Shown here piece after piece: positions 42,750 to 50,228 of a stretch of DNA of 53,594 nt. Positions within the stretch are counted from its first letter, which is position 1, and each line of letters opens with the position of its first letter. Where the stretch lies: positions 1 to 53,594 of the forward strand of contig JAPOXG010000106.1 in the NCBI GenBank assembly GCA_026707225.1. The letters run 5' to 3'. Under the pieces are notes generated by a model. It saw only the letters and a program-made list of their open reading frames with translations. It was not told the DNA's origin and searched no databases. Origin of the DNA: Chloroflexota bacterium. GTDB lineage: Bacteria; Chloroflexota; Anaerolineae; Aggregatilineales; Phototrophicaceae. A program made the translations under genes and the position numbers.

Positions 42750-43862
42750 ATGTTTCGATTGGCGAGCTCTATTCTGCTGGCGGCCTGCGTCTGCCTTCCA
42801 ATCGCGCTGGCCAATGACTCCTTAACGATACTAGAATACGACCCAAGCGTCTGCGCGGCAGCCAAGGGCGCGGCGGAATCGCGCGTGGAGCGTGCGCTTG
42901 CGGCCGCCGAAAGCGCAGACTGCCTAGCCATGATGGAGGCTTATCCTCGTCCGGAACTGGAGCGCATCAACCAGGACCACTTTACGCTCAGCCGCTACCA
43001 TTTCTGGCGCGTCAATCGGGAGGGGGCGAATCTATACAACGCGCCCGGCGGCCCGGCGGTCGACAGGATTTCGGCCGGGTTCAACTTCGTCAATGCGATC
43101 AATACCGGCGTTGACGGCTGGATCCAAGAAGAAAGCGGCCGCTGGCTGTCGAGAGAAGACGCCAAACCGGTTCAGGCGTCGTCTTTCACCGGCATGCTGT
43201 TGCCGGACGACTGGAGGCATCCCTACGCCATCATCCTGGATAAAGCCGGAACGCGCGCCTCGCTGCGGCCCGGTGGAGCGGCCAGCGCCGACAGCGGATT
43301 CATCGCGCGCCGCTACCGACTGGTCAATATCTTCGCCCGCGCCGAAGACGACGCCGGCAAGGTCTGGTACCTGGTTGGGCCGCGGCAATGGCTGCGCCAA
43401 GAGCGGGTCGCCAAATTCGCGCCGGCTGAGAAACCCCGCGAAGTCTCAGGGCGCTGGGTGGCGGTCGACCTCTTCGAGCAGACGCTGATCGCCTATGAAG
43501 ATGACAAGCCGGTCTTCGCCACCGTCATCTCGAGCGGCATGGCCGACTGGGAGACCGACGAAGGCATATTCGACGTGTGGGCCCGCCTGATCAGCGACCC
43601 GATGAGTGGGGCGGCGGGCGGACCGGATGCCTACGCCTTGCAAACGGTGCCCTGGGTGATGTACTTCAATCACGGCCAGAGCCTGCACGGAACCTACTGG
43701 CACGACTCCTTTGGTTATCGGCGCAGCAAGGGCTGCGTCAACCTGACCATCAGCGACGCGCGCTGGATTTACGACTGGATGCTGGATGCCGCGCCAAACC
43801 AAGACGGCGAGATCGTGAATTATGTTTACATCTTCAGCACCGGGGTCTACGACATCACTTGA
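42750..43862 (+). CDS. L,D-transpeptidase (YkuD domain), exported
   Basis: A 370-aa exported cell-wall enzyme. The signal peptide FRLASSILLAACVCLPIALA is at residues 2-21, perhaps a lipoprotein-like or Sec signal. A middle region of SH3-like strands precedes the C-terminal YkuD domain, where SLHGTYWHDSFGYRRSKGCV holds His313 and the catalytic Cys329. It forms 3-3 crosslinks or attaches proteins to peptidoglycan and is usually beta-lactam tolerant except for carbapenems. AAGGAG lies eight bases before the chosen ATG; a 20-codon extension upstream is open but lacks a signal-peptide start. It is divergent from hemC. Confidence 0.9.
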   Translation: MFRLASSILLAACVCLPIALANDSLTILEYDPSVCAAAKGAAESRVERALAAAESADCLAMMEAYPRPELERINQDHFTLSRYHFWRVNREGANLYNAPGGPAVDRISAGFNFVNAINTGVDGWIQEESGRWLSREDAKPVQASSFTGMLLPDDWRHPYAIILDKAGTRASLRPGGAASADSGFIARRYRLVNIFARAEDDAGKVWYLVGPRQWLRQERVAKFAPAEKPREVSGRWVAVDLFEQTLIAYEDDKPVFATVISSGMADWETDEGIFDVWARLISDPMSGAAGGPDAYALQTVPWVMYFNHGQSLHGTYWHDSFGYRRSKGCVNLTISDARWIYDWMLDAAPNQDGEIVNYVYIFSTGVYDIT

Positions 43863-43947
43863 CAAACAGGCGTGATCGTTTCATGCCACGGCAAGTTGAT
43901 GCGTGGCTAACACAGAAAAACGTAACCGCGCAATTCTGAATCTGTTG

Positions 43948-44024
43948 GGGCGAGCCATTGGCTCGCCCTTTGATTTCAATGGTATGTTGCATTCGGGACG
44001 GGAGACCAAAGGGTCGCCCCTACT
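43948..44024. repeat. REPIN-like doublet, second half decayed
   Basis: A perfect REP (43948-43968, GGGCGAGCC/GGCTCGCCC) with flank CTGTTGG is followed by a decayed half (GGGACGGGAGACC, then GGGTCGCCCCTAC) ending near 44024. Confidence 0.6.
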
Positions 44025-44189
44025 TATCCGGTACTGGTCGGATGGGTTCTGTGTCTGTGAAATGCAGGAGTTTGCCGTATTGCCCCTTGCTAGTCACGAC
44101 TCGGCTCACTTAGTAGATTTAGCCAGCAAGAAAGGAATCTGTAGGTGCGTTTCGCCAAAACGCCCATGATTGTGATAGTGCGTGCTTTA

Positions 44190-44209
44190 GGGCGAGACAA
44201 GTCTCGCCC
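44190..44209. repeat. single REP palindrome
   Basis: GGGCGAGAC-AA-GTCTCGCCC, perfect 9-bp arms, with right flank CTACAGC. Confidence 0.75.
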
Positions 44210-44304
44210 CTACAGCTCCCTAGTTTGACAGCCACTTAGCTGCTGCGAGTTGGTTCCGGACAAGCCTTACATTTTCCATATCGCAGCGACATCCGTTCAA
44301 AGTT

Positions 44305-45321
44305 TCAAATCAACGAACGCACAGTCGGCTCGAAGCCGATTACTTCGCGGACGCGGTCGATGCTGACCAAGGCCTCCGCGCCTTGAAGCGTTTTCGAGCG
44401 GCGCCCCACCTCGGGGAAGAAGGTCGCCAGCAGGGCTTCAGAATCGCTGTTCAAGTAATTCAAATCACTGTTGACGAAGAGGGCGTGGGCGCCCTGGAAG
44501 TCGGCGGTCAGCGACTTCTCGAAAGCCTGGGTCGAGTCGTCCGTGTGGATGAAAGCCCAGTAATTGAAGCGATCAAAATAATAGGCGCGCAGGAGCCAGT
44601 CGTCGATGGCGTCGCGGTCAAACTGTCCAGACCTGATCGATTCGTATTCTTGTACGCGGCGCGCGCGCAGATCAAGCGTCCGGGCGCGCGCTTCCGCCAG
44701 TCGCGCCTCCCGCTCCTTCGGCGGACCCGCGATAAAGTCGTCCAACAACTGCCTTCGCTCCCTAAGACTCTCGCGCAGATGCTGTTCGGCGATATTCGCG
44801 TCGCTCCAAACGGCGGGAAAACGAAATGACACGCTGTCGATGCCGCTGCGGCGCTGATAATAGGCGGCGACTTCTTCGACCAGCTGCTTGGAAAAAGAAT
44901 AGGCGTCGGTGGTGTGCGGCGGATGTTCTTCGTCCAGCGGGAAATAATCGTGCTGGCGATCATCGCAGCCCCAGTAACTGCCGAAGGCGTTGATTGAGCT
45001 GGCTTGGGCGATGCGCTTGACGCCGGCGCGCTCAGCCGCTTCAAAGACGTTGTAGGTCCCGGCGACATTGACGCGGAACAGGGTCGGGTCCGGATGGGTC
45101 ATCGTCGACGGAATCGCGGCGAGGTGTGCAATGGCGTCGCAGCCATCGACCTGCTGCGAAAGGGCGGCGAAATCGCGGATGTCGCACTCGGCGTAGCTGA
45201 CGCCGTCGATGAGCGGGTCCGGCGCCGTGTCGATGACATGGACGTCCCAGCCATTGCGCGCGAATCGCTCGCAGATCGGCGCCCCGACGTGGCCGGCGCC
45301 GCCAGTGATAAGTACGCGCAT
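44305..45321 (-). CDS. NAD-dependent epimerase/dehydratase (extended SDR)
   Basis: A 338-aa sugar-nucleotide or sugar-modifying SDR. The Rossmann loop is LITGGAGHVGAPICERF, followed by HLAAIPST, NVAGTYNVFEAAERAGVKRI, the catalytic Ser in QASSINAFGSYWG and YSFSK (Tyr-x-x-x-Lys). A long charged insertion (about 180-225) with many Arg and Glu residues is unusual for the family. It may epimerise or oxidise a sugar. The start is six bases after the lactonase stop, so the two are co-transcribed and perhaps act in sequence on a sugar lactone. Confidence 0.88.
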   Translation of the reverse strand: MRVLITGGAGHVGAPICERFARNGWDVHVIDTAPDPLIDGVSYAECDIRDFAALSQQVDGCDAIAHLAAIPSTMTHPDPTLFRVNVAGTYNVFEAAERAGVKRIAQASSINAFGSYWGCDDRQHDYFPLDEEHPPHTTDAYSFSKQLVEEVAAYYQRRSGIDSVSFRFPAVWSDANIAEQHLRESLRERRQLLDDFIAGPPKEREARLAEARARTLDLRARRVQEYESIRSGQFDRDAIDDWLLRAYYFDRFNYWAFIHTDDSTQAFEKSLTADFQGAHALFVNSDLNYLNSDSEALLATFFPEVGRRSKTLQGAEALVSIDRVREVIGFEPTVRSLI

Positions 45322-45327
45322 GACCGG

Positions 45328-46386
45328 CTAGACGGCCATTTTGAAGGCGATTGGCGCCGACATGGCGACCGACGATCGATAGGTGAGCAGACCGGAATCG
45401 GCGTCGATGGAGAAGATGGCGGCGCTGTCGGTGTGGCGGTTGCCGACGACCAGGAACTCCCCGCGCGGGTCAATCATGAAGGCGCGCGGCCAGGCGCCTC
45501 GCGTCGCTTCCTGCCCGATCGCCCGCGGCAATCCATCGGCATCCAGCGCGTAGATCACGATGGAATCGTGCCCGCGATTGCTGCCATAGAGGAACTTGCC
45601 CTTGGGATGCGCATGCACGTCAGCGCAGGTATTGGGTCTGCCCGCGGGCTGGACAGTGCCGGCCGGCAGCGTCGATTCGATCGAAAGACGCCTCCAGTTG
45701 TCGTCTTCATCGAAGGCGAAGGTCGCCATCGTCGAATCCAGCTCGTTGATGACGTACATGCGTGGCAAGCTCGGATGAAAGGCGACGTGGCGCGGTCCGG
45801 CGCCGGGCGGCAGTTCCAGCGTCTGCGATAAGTTCAGCGCGCCCGCGTCTGTATCCAGCGCGTAGAGGTAGACCATGTCCGTGCCCAGGTCGGGCACAAC
45901 CGCGAAGCGATTGTCCGGCGTGGTGACGATCATGTGTGGGTGGGACACCTCTTGCCGGTCGGGATTGGGTCCGCCCCCCTCGTGCTCGATATGCTCGCTG
46001 TGTTCGCCTAGTTCGCCGTCGCCGTCGATAGGGTAGACGCGGATATTGCCGCGCGCTTCGCCAACGACGTAATTGACCATCAACACCTGGCGCCCGCTCC
46101 CGTCGACGCAAACATAGGCGGGCGAGCTGCCGGCGGCCGGCTGCCGGCTAATGAGCGAGAGCAGACCATCCGCGTCCATGGCGAATGAGACGACTTGCAC
46201 GCCCGCGTCCATGGTCGTCGCCACCAGATGGCGCCCGTTGGGGTGGGGATTGAGGTAGTGGCATTCGCTGATGTCAGTGACCCGCTGGACGATGTTGAGC
46301 GTCGCCTTCTCATAATCCAGCTCGGCGACGGTGATGCCGTAATCGGCGTCGCCGGCGTTGGCGATGTAGACGAGATTGTCGGTCAT
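45328..46386 (-). CDS. lactonase-family beta-propeller (6-phosphogluconolactonase-like)
   Basis: A 352-aa seven-bladed propeller of the YbhE/Pgl type (PF10282). Repeated blade motifs are visible, such as VYLYALDTDAGALNLSQTL and IFSIDADSGLLTYRS, and the conserved segments HPHMIVTTPDNRFAVVPDLG and GPRHVAFHPSLPRMYVINEL. Characterised members hydrolyse 6-phosphogluconolactone; others act on sugar lactones. A 6-phosphogluconate dehydrogenase gene at 15175 could use its product, but the immediate partner is the SDR epimerase. ATG 46386 is used; a weak AAAGGA lies upstream. Confidence 0.85.
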   Translation of the reverse strand: MTDNLVYIANAGDADYGITVAELDYEKATLNIVQRVTDISECHYLNPHPNGRHLVATTMDAGVQVVSFAMDADGLLSLISRQPAAGSSPAYVCVDGSGRQVLMVNYVVGEARGNIRVYPIDGDGELGEHSEHIEHEGGGPNPDRQEVSHPHMIVTTPDNRFAVVPDLGTDMVYLYALDTDAGALNLSQTLELPPGAGPRHVAFHPSLPRMYVINELDSTMATFAFDEDDNWRRLSIESTLPAGTVQPAGRPNTCADVHAHPKGKFLYGSNRGHDSIVIYALDADGLPRAIGQEATRGAWPRAFMIDPRGEFLVVGNRHTDSAAIFSIDADSGLLTYRSSVAMSAPIAFKMAV

Positions 46387-46520
46387 GCGCTGTCCTTTCC
46401 AAACGATGCGAACTGCGTCAAGTTTAGCGCAGATGGTGCGATGCGGCGATATGACGGCGGGCGACTCGCGGCCGGGACTGACGAATCTGTTGACATTCGC
46501 GTAATGCCGAGATTGGTAAT

Positions 46521-46564
46521 TTCTTCACCCAGCGGAATCGAGGTAACACAGAGGGCACAGAGGA
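46521..46564. repeat. CACAGAGG-family dispersed repeat
   Basis: TTCTTCACCCAGCGGAATCG, then AGGTAACACAGAGGGCACAG and AGGA. Forward copy in the gap between the lactonase and drrB. Confidence 0.65.
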
Positions 46565-46594
46565 TGGCGTAGGCGATCAAGCAGGTGTGTGTAC

Positions 46595-46615
46595 GGGCGA
46601 GACAGTTGCGCGCCC
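46595..46615. repeat. degenerate REP palindrome
   Basis: GGGCGAGACAGTTG then CGCGCCC, with flanks GTAC and CTACAA. It is paired only in its outer five bases. Confidence 0.45.
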
Positions 46616-46636
46616 CTACAATCGAATCCGAACGAA

Positions 46637-47479
46637 CTAACGCGACGCCACCTTGGCGTATTGCCAAACCGAGAGCGGCATGAAAACGACGAAGATGCCG
46701 ATGATCCAGGCCAGGGCGATGGCGATTTCGTCTGGATTGACGGCGCCTGTCATCAGGTCGCGCACGGCATTGGCGACGACGCTGACCGGCTGATTTTCGG
46801 CGAAGGCGCGCAGCCAGTCTGGCATGGTCATGGTGGGCACGAAGATCGAGCTGGCGAAGGTCAGCGGGAACATCCAGATGAAGCCGGCCACCTGCGCCGC
46901 TTCCGGCTCTTTCACGTACAGGCCGATGGTCGCGCCGATCCAGGTGAAGGCGTGGCCAAAGGCGATTGCCAGCAAAATGCCCAGCAAGCCCGTGCCCCAG
47001 TCTTCAAAGCGGAAACCAATGACGAAGCCAGCGACCATCATGATGGTTATGGTTACCGTGCCGCGCACCGTATCAGCGACCGTGCGCCCGGCCAAGACCG
47101 CCGCCCGCGACATCGGCAGCGAGCGGAATCGATCGATCATCCCCTGCGACAGGTCGATATTCAAACCGATCGTCGTATTGGTGGAGGCGAAAATGATCGT
47201 CTGGATGATGACGCCGGGCAGCAAAAAGTTGATGTAATTGCCGCCGGTGGCGAAGCTGATTGCGCCGCCGAAAACATAGGTGAACAGCAGCAAAAACATC
47301 ACCGGCTGAATCGTTGCGAAGACCAGCAATTGCGGCTGCCGCGTCAACTGGCGCAGGTTGCGGCGCATCACGATCCAGGTATCGGTGAAATTCCAGAGGA
47401 AGCGGCGCAAGACGCCGGCGTTTTCCGCGGCGCGAATGAAGGGAGTCGGTGAAACGGGCTTCAGAGTGTGTTTGGTCAT
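46637..47479 (-). CDS. ABC-2 type efflux permease (DrrB-like)
   Basis: A 280-aa inner-membrane protein with about six helices. The N-terminal segment WIVMRRNLRQLTRQPQLLVF and LPGVIIQTIIFASTNTTIGL are typical of the daunorubicin-resistance permease DrrB and related drug or polysaccharide ABC-2 exporters; IDRFRSLPMSRAAVLAGRT is the conserved cytoplasmic loop. It works with the DrrA-like ATPase encoded 42 bases upstream. An ATG four codons earlier abuts its only SD (AAGG), so the second ATG is used. The substrate is unknown; the MarR neighbour hints at drug or phenolic efflux. Confidence 0.87.
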   Translation of the reverse strand: MTKHTLKPVSPTPFIRAAENAGVLRRFLWNFTDTWIVMRRNLRQLTRQPQLLVFATIQPVMFLLLFTYVFGGAISFATGGNYINFLLPGVIIQTIIFASTNTTIGLNIDLSQGMIDRFRSLPMSRAAVLAGRTVADTVRGTVTITIMMVAGFVIGFRFEDWGTGLLGILLAIAFGHAFTWIGATIGLYVKEPEAAQVAGFIWMFPLTFASSIFVPTMTMPDWLRAFAENQPVSVVANAVRDLMTGAVNPDEIAIALAWIIGIFVVFMPLSVWQYAKVASR

Positions 47480-47521
47480 ATTGGATTCCATCCTTCTCGA
47501 TAATTAGATCGCGCAAATCGG

Positions 47522-48520
47522 TCAAGCGCTGCGGCGGCGGCCAAAAAAGCCGCGCTTCGGTTTGACTTCTTCTTCCACAATCGCCTCGCCGGTGATGCTG
47601 AGGAAGACATCGTTCAGGGTCGGCCGGCGCAAGTTCAATTCGGCGATATGGATCGCTTCGCCATCAAGCAAGCGCACGACCTCGGCGATGCGCTGGGCGC
47701 CACTATCCACGGCCAGGACAACGTGTCCGCGCCTGTCGTCGATTTGGGGCGTCTCGGTCGAAAGGCGGCCGAGGAGTTCCGATGCCGGCAGCGTTTGCGC
47801 CGGGTCGGCAACGGTGATATCGATGAAGTCGGCGGCCATATTGGCTTTGAGCTCGTCGGCGGCGCCTTCGGCGATGACGCGCCCGTGGTCGATAACTACA
47901 ATGCGGTCGGCGAGCTCGTCGGCTTCTTCCAGGTATTGCGTCGTCAATAGCAGCGTGGCGCCGTCCGAGACCAGTTCGCGAATCGTCTCCCACATGGTGA
48001 TGCGGGCGCGGGCGTCCAAACCCGTGGTGGGCTCGTCAAGGAAGAGGATCTTAGGCCGGGCGACCATGCTGGCAGCCAGATCCAGGCGGCGGCGCATGCC
48101 ACCGGAATAAGTCTTGACCGAGCGATCGGCGGCGTCCGTCAGCGCGAATTGGGCCAGCAGTTCAGCAGCCCGCTCTTTTGCGCCTTGATGCGACATGTGA
48201 TAGAGCCGCCCGACCATGACGAGATTCTCGCGCCCGGTCAATATCTCGTCGACGGCGGCGTATTGCCCAGCCAAGCCAATGATCTCACGCACTCGCTGTT
48301 TATGGCGCAAGACATCAATGCCGCCGACGGAGACGACGCCGCTGTCTGGTTTGAGCAGGGTCGCCAGTATGCGCACCAGCGTCGTCTTGCCGGCGCCGTT
48401 CGGTCCCAGCAAGCCCAAGACCTTGCCAGTTTCAGCGGCGATAGAAACGCCGTCCAGCGCCTTGACATCGCCGAAGTGTTTGTAGACGTTCTCTGCGATG
48501 ATCGCGTGACTGTTATTCAT
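47522..48520 (-). CDS. ABC transporter ATP-binding protein, DrrA family
   Basis: A 332-aa efflux ATPase. Walker A is LLGPNGAGKTTLVRIL, the signature motif is KTYSGGMRRRLDLAASM, Walker B is ILFLDEPTTGLD and the H-loop region is LLLTTQYLEEAD. A C-terminal extension of about 90 aa, ending in RRPTLNDVFLSITG, is typical of the DrrA subfamily. It energises the DrrB-like permease. GAGGAG stands nine bases upstream of the ATG. It is the middle gene of a marR-drrA-drrB operon. Confidence 0.92.
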   Translation of the reverse strand: MNNSHAIIAENVYKHFGDVKALDGVSIAAETGKVLGLLGPNGAGKTTLVRILATLLKPDSGVVSVGGIDVLRHKQRVREIIGLAGQYAAVDEILTGRENLVMVGRLYHMSHQGAKERAAELLAQFALTDAADRSVKTYSGGMRRRLDLAASMVARPKILFLDEPTTGLDARARITMWETIRELVSDGATLLLTTQYLEEADELADRIVVIDHGRVIAEGAADELKANMAADFIDITVADPAQTLPASELLGRLSTETPQIDDRRGHVVLAVDSGAQRIAEVVRLLDGEAIHIAELNLRRPTLNDVFLSITGEAIVEEEVKPKRGFFGRRRSA

Positions 48521-48577
48521 AGAGTTTCGCTCCTCAAATAGCTAGCTGCAACGAATCCGCAGGGACGCAATGCGATA

Positions 48578-49084
48578 TCAGTAAGCGCATGGACCGGCGG
48601 CGTCCGTCTCGTTTTCGAATAGCGACAGCACACGCTCCAAGGTCGCCAGCGCGGCGCGGCGCTCTGCTTCGGACAGGGGTTCCAGCAATTCTTGCGCCAA
48701 CAGATGGTGGCGTTCGCGAGCGTGGTTCATGCGTTGGACGCCATCTTCCGTCAGCTCAACCAGTTTGCTGCGGCGGTCGCGCGGGTTATCGATGCGGCAT
48801 ACCAGTCCTTCCGCCACCAGCCGGTCGATCATCTGCGACGCGTTCGACAAATTCGAGAAGACGCCATCGGCGAAGAAGCTGATCGGCTGCGGCGCGCCGG
48901 CATCGTAGAGCCGCTTCAGAAACCACAACTGCGGCGGCGAGAGCATGCCGGCGGCTTTGATCTGTTCCGCATGCAAAATCAACTGTCGGCAAATCCGCGA
49001 TAGCAGAGTGAAGAATTGCTGTTCAAACGGCTCATCGGGCATTCCACCGGCGGCGCAAGATTGATTCATAGCTGAATTATCCAT
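48578..49084 (-). CDS. MarR-family transcriptional regulator
   Basis: A 168-aa winged-helix dimeric regulator. The recognition helix region is FSNLSNASQMIDRLVAEGLV and the wing is NPRDRRSKLVELTEDG. MarR proteins usually repress an adjacent efflux operon until a phenolic or drug ligand binds. The gene starts the operon with drrAB. The ATG lies at the edge of a perfect palindrome (49084-49098) and no ribosome-binding site is seen, so the mRNA may be leaderless. ATG five codons inside is the alternative. Confidence 0.88.
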   Translation of the reverse strand: MDNSAMNQSCAAGGMPDEPFEQQFFTLLSRICRQLILHAEQIKAAGMLSPPQLWFLKRLYDAGAPQPISFFADGVFSNLSNASQMIDRLVAEGLVCRIDNPRDRRSKLVELTEDGVQRMNHARERHHLLAQELLEPLSEAERRAALATLERVLSLFENETDAAGPCAY

Positions 49085-49098
49085 ATATGAACCATATA
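49084..49098. promoter_or_regulatory. MarR-type operator over the promoter of the efflux operon
   Basis: A perfect inverted repeat TATATG-AAC-CATATA, AT-rich in GC-rich surroundings, directly abutting the MarR start. On the minus strand a TAGACA/TATGGT pair with 17-bp spacing overlaps it, so binding would block transcription. This is inferred, with no comparison made. Confidence 0.55.
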
Positions 49099-49165
49099 CC
49101 GACTTTGCGCGTTTGTCTATATGAGTTGTGTTAGAGCTGATGCATGCCGGCGCCCGCGACCGGTG

Positions 49166-49954
49166 CTAGGGCGCTATGAAGACGACTTCAAAGATCTTTG
49201 ACCACAGCTTGCCGGTGATGTAGAAGGTTTCGCTTTCCGGACTGTAGGCGATGCCATTGAGCACGCCGCCGGCGGGCTGGTCGGCTCTTTCGGCAGCGGT
49301 CAGCAGCGTCGAGGCGTCAATCACCGCGTTGACGGCGCCCGTCCACTTGTCGATGCGGAAGATGAAATCGGTGTTCCAGGCGTTGGCGTATATGTGCTCG
49401 CCGACGCATTCCAGCTCGTTCAGCAGTTGCGGCGGGACGATCTGTCCCTGATAGGTCACGGCGGCGCGCACGATGAGCTCAAAGGTCTCGGCATTGCGCA
49501 GGGACAGGAACGGAGTGCTGTCACTCATGAAGAGGAAGCGCCCGTCATAACAGAGCCCCCAGCCTTCTCCCTCGTATTCGATGGTGTCCAGCAGGTCGAA
49601 GCTTGCCAAGTCATAGACGAATGCGACGCCCGCTTTCCAGGTCAATTGAATGAGCTTGTCGTCCACCCGCTCCAAACCTTCGGCGAAGTAAGCCTCGTCA
49701 ATGGAGAGCAATACTTGCGGCTCGCCACTCACAATTTCGACGCGCCGCAGCGTCGATTCGCCATAAAGCCCAGTCGATTCGTAGAAATAGCCGTCATGCC
49801 ATAGCAGCCCTTGGGTGAAGGCTTCGGCATCGTGCGGCAATACGCGCAGCACCTTGGGAATGAGGCGCGCCACCTGGGTGGACTGCGCGTACAGAGGCTG
49901 CAGGGATAACAGCAGGGATAGCGGCAGGATGAGCGCCAGGATGATTCGCTTCAA
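49166..49954 (-). CDS. glutaminyl-peptide cyclotransferase, exported
   Basis: A 262-aa beta-propeller glutamine cyclotransferase. After the signal peptide (KRIILALILPLSLLLSLQPL, cleavage near YAQS), the key motif is AEAFTQGLLWHDGYFYESTG then LYGESTLRRVEI, followed by LFMSDST and LNELECVGEHIYANAWNTD. It turns N-terminal glutamine into pyroglutamate, probably on exported peptides or proteins. TTG at 49954 with GAGG ten bases before it gives a clean signal peptide; a TTG 15 codons further upstream is also open. It stands alone on the strand. Confidence 0.88.
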   Translation of the reverse strand: MKRIILALILPLSLLLSLQPLYAQSTQVARLIPKVLRVLPHDAEAFTQGLLWHDGYFYESTGLYGESTLRRVEIVSGEPQVLLSIDEAYFAEGLERVDDKLIQLTWKAGVAFVYDLASFDLLDTIEYEGEGWGLCYDGRFLFMSDSTPFLSLRNAETFELIVRAAVTYQGQIVPPQLLNELECVGEHIYANAWNTDFIFRIDKWTGAVNAVIDASTLLTAAERADQPAGGVLNGIAYSPESETFYITGKLWSKIFEVVFIAP

Positions 49955-50158
49955 TTGGCGGCGACCTCGGCGAACGCTTTTGCAATGGCGTTTCGACAAT
50001 CGTAACAGCGAGCTGCGACTCGCGGCTAGCCCCGTTTAGACGAGACGCAGCAGGCGCGGAAGCCTGGCCTTAGCGGCGCGGATCAAGATGACCGCGACAA
50101 GCTTTAGTGAAAACTCACAAGAAATATCACGCGATTGCCAGTCGATTCGCCGTATCTG

Positions 50159-50180
50159 TTGTAAGAAATGTCCATTACAA
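50159..50180. promoter_or_regulatory. inverted repeat upstream of glnA
   Basis: TTGTAA-GAAATGTCCA-TTACAA, perfect 6-bp arms, 48 bp before the glnA ATG. TACAAT within its right arm could be a -10. Spacing does not match GlnR (N7 between TGTNA and TNACA) or NtcA consensus. Confidence 0.35.
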
Positions 50181-50228
50181 TGGCGCTGTTTGTTGATTTA
50201 GACGCGAATAGCAGAAGGAAGAACTGAG

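Larger units (their letters stand above)
43863..44304. other. intergenic region of repeats
   Basis: This 442-bp region holds an inverted repeat GCCACG/CGTGGC (43885-43907, possible weak terminator of the transpeptidase gene), a REP doublet (43948-44024) and a single REP (44190-44209). An 88-codon frame crossing the REPs is not believed to be a gene. Confidence 0.6.

Noticed and set aside
43903..44169. An 88-codon open frame in the gap after the L,D-transpeptidase
   Set aside because: It reads through REP palindromes, lacks a ribosome-binding site and resembles no protein.
50159..50180. GlnR/TnrA or NtcA binding site upstream of glnA
   Set aside because: Arms look similar, but spacing (10 or 12 bases instead of 7 or 8) does not fit either consensus.
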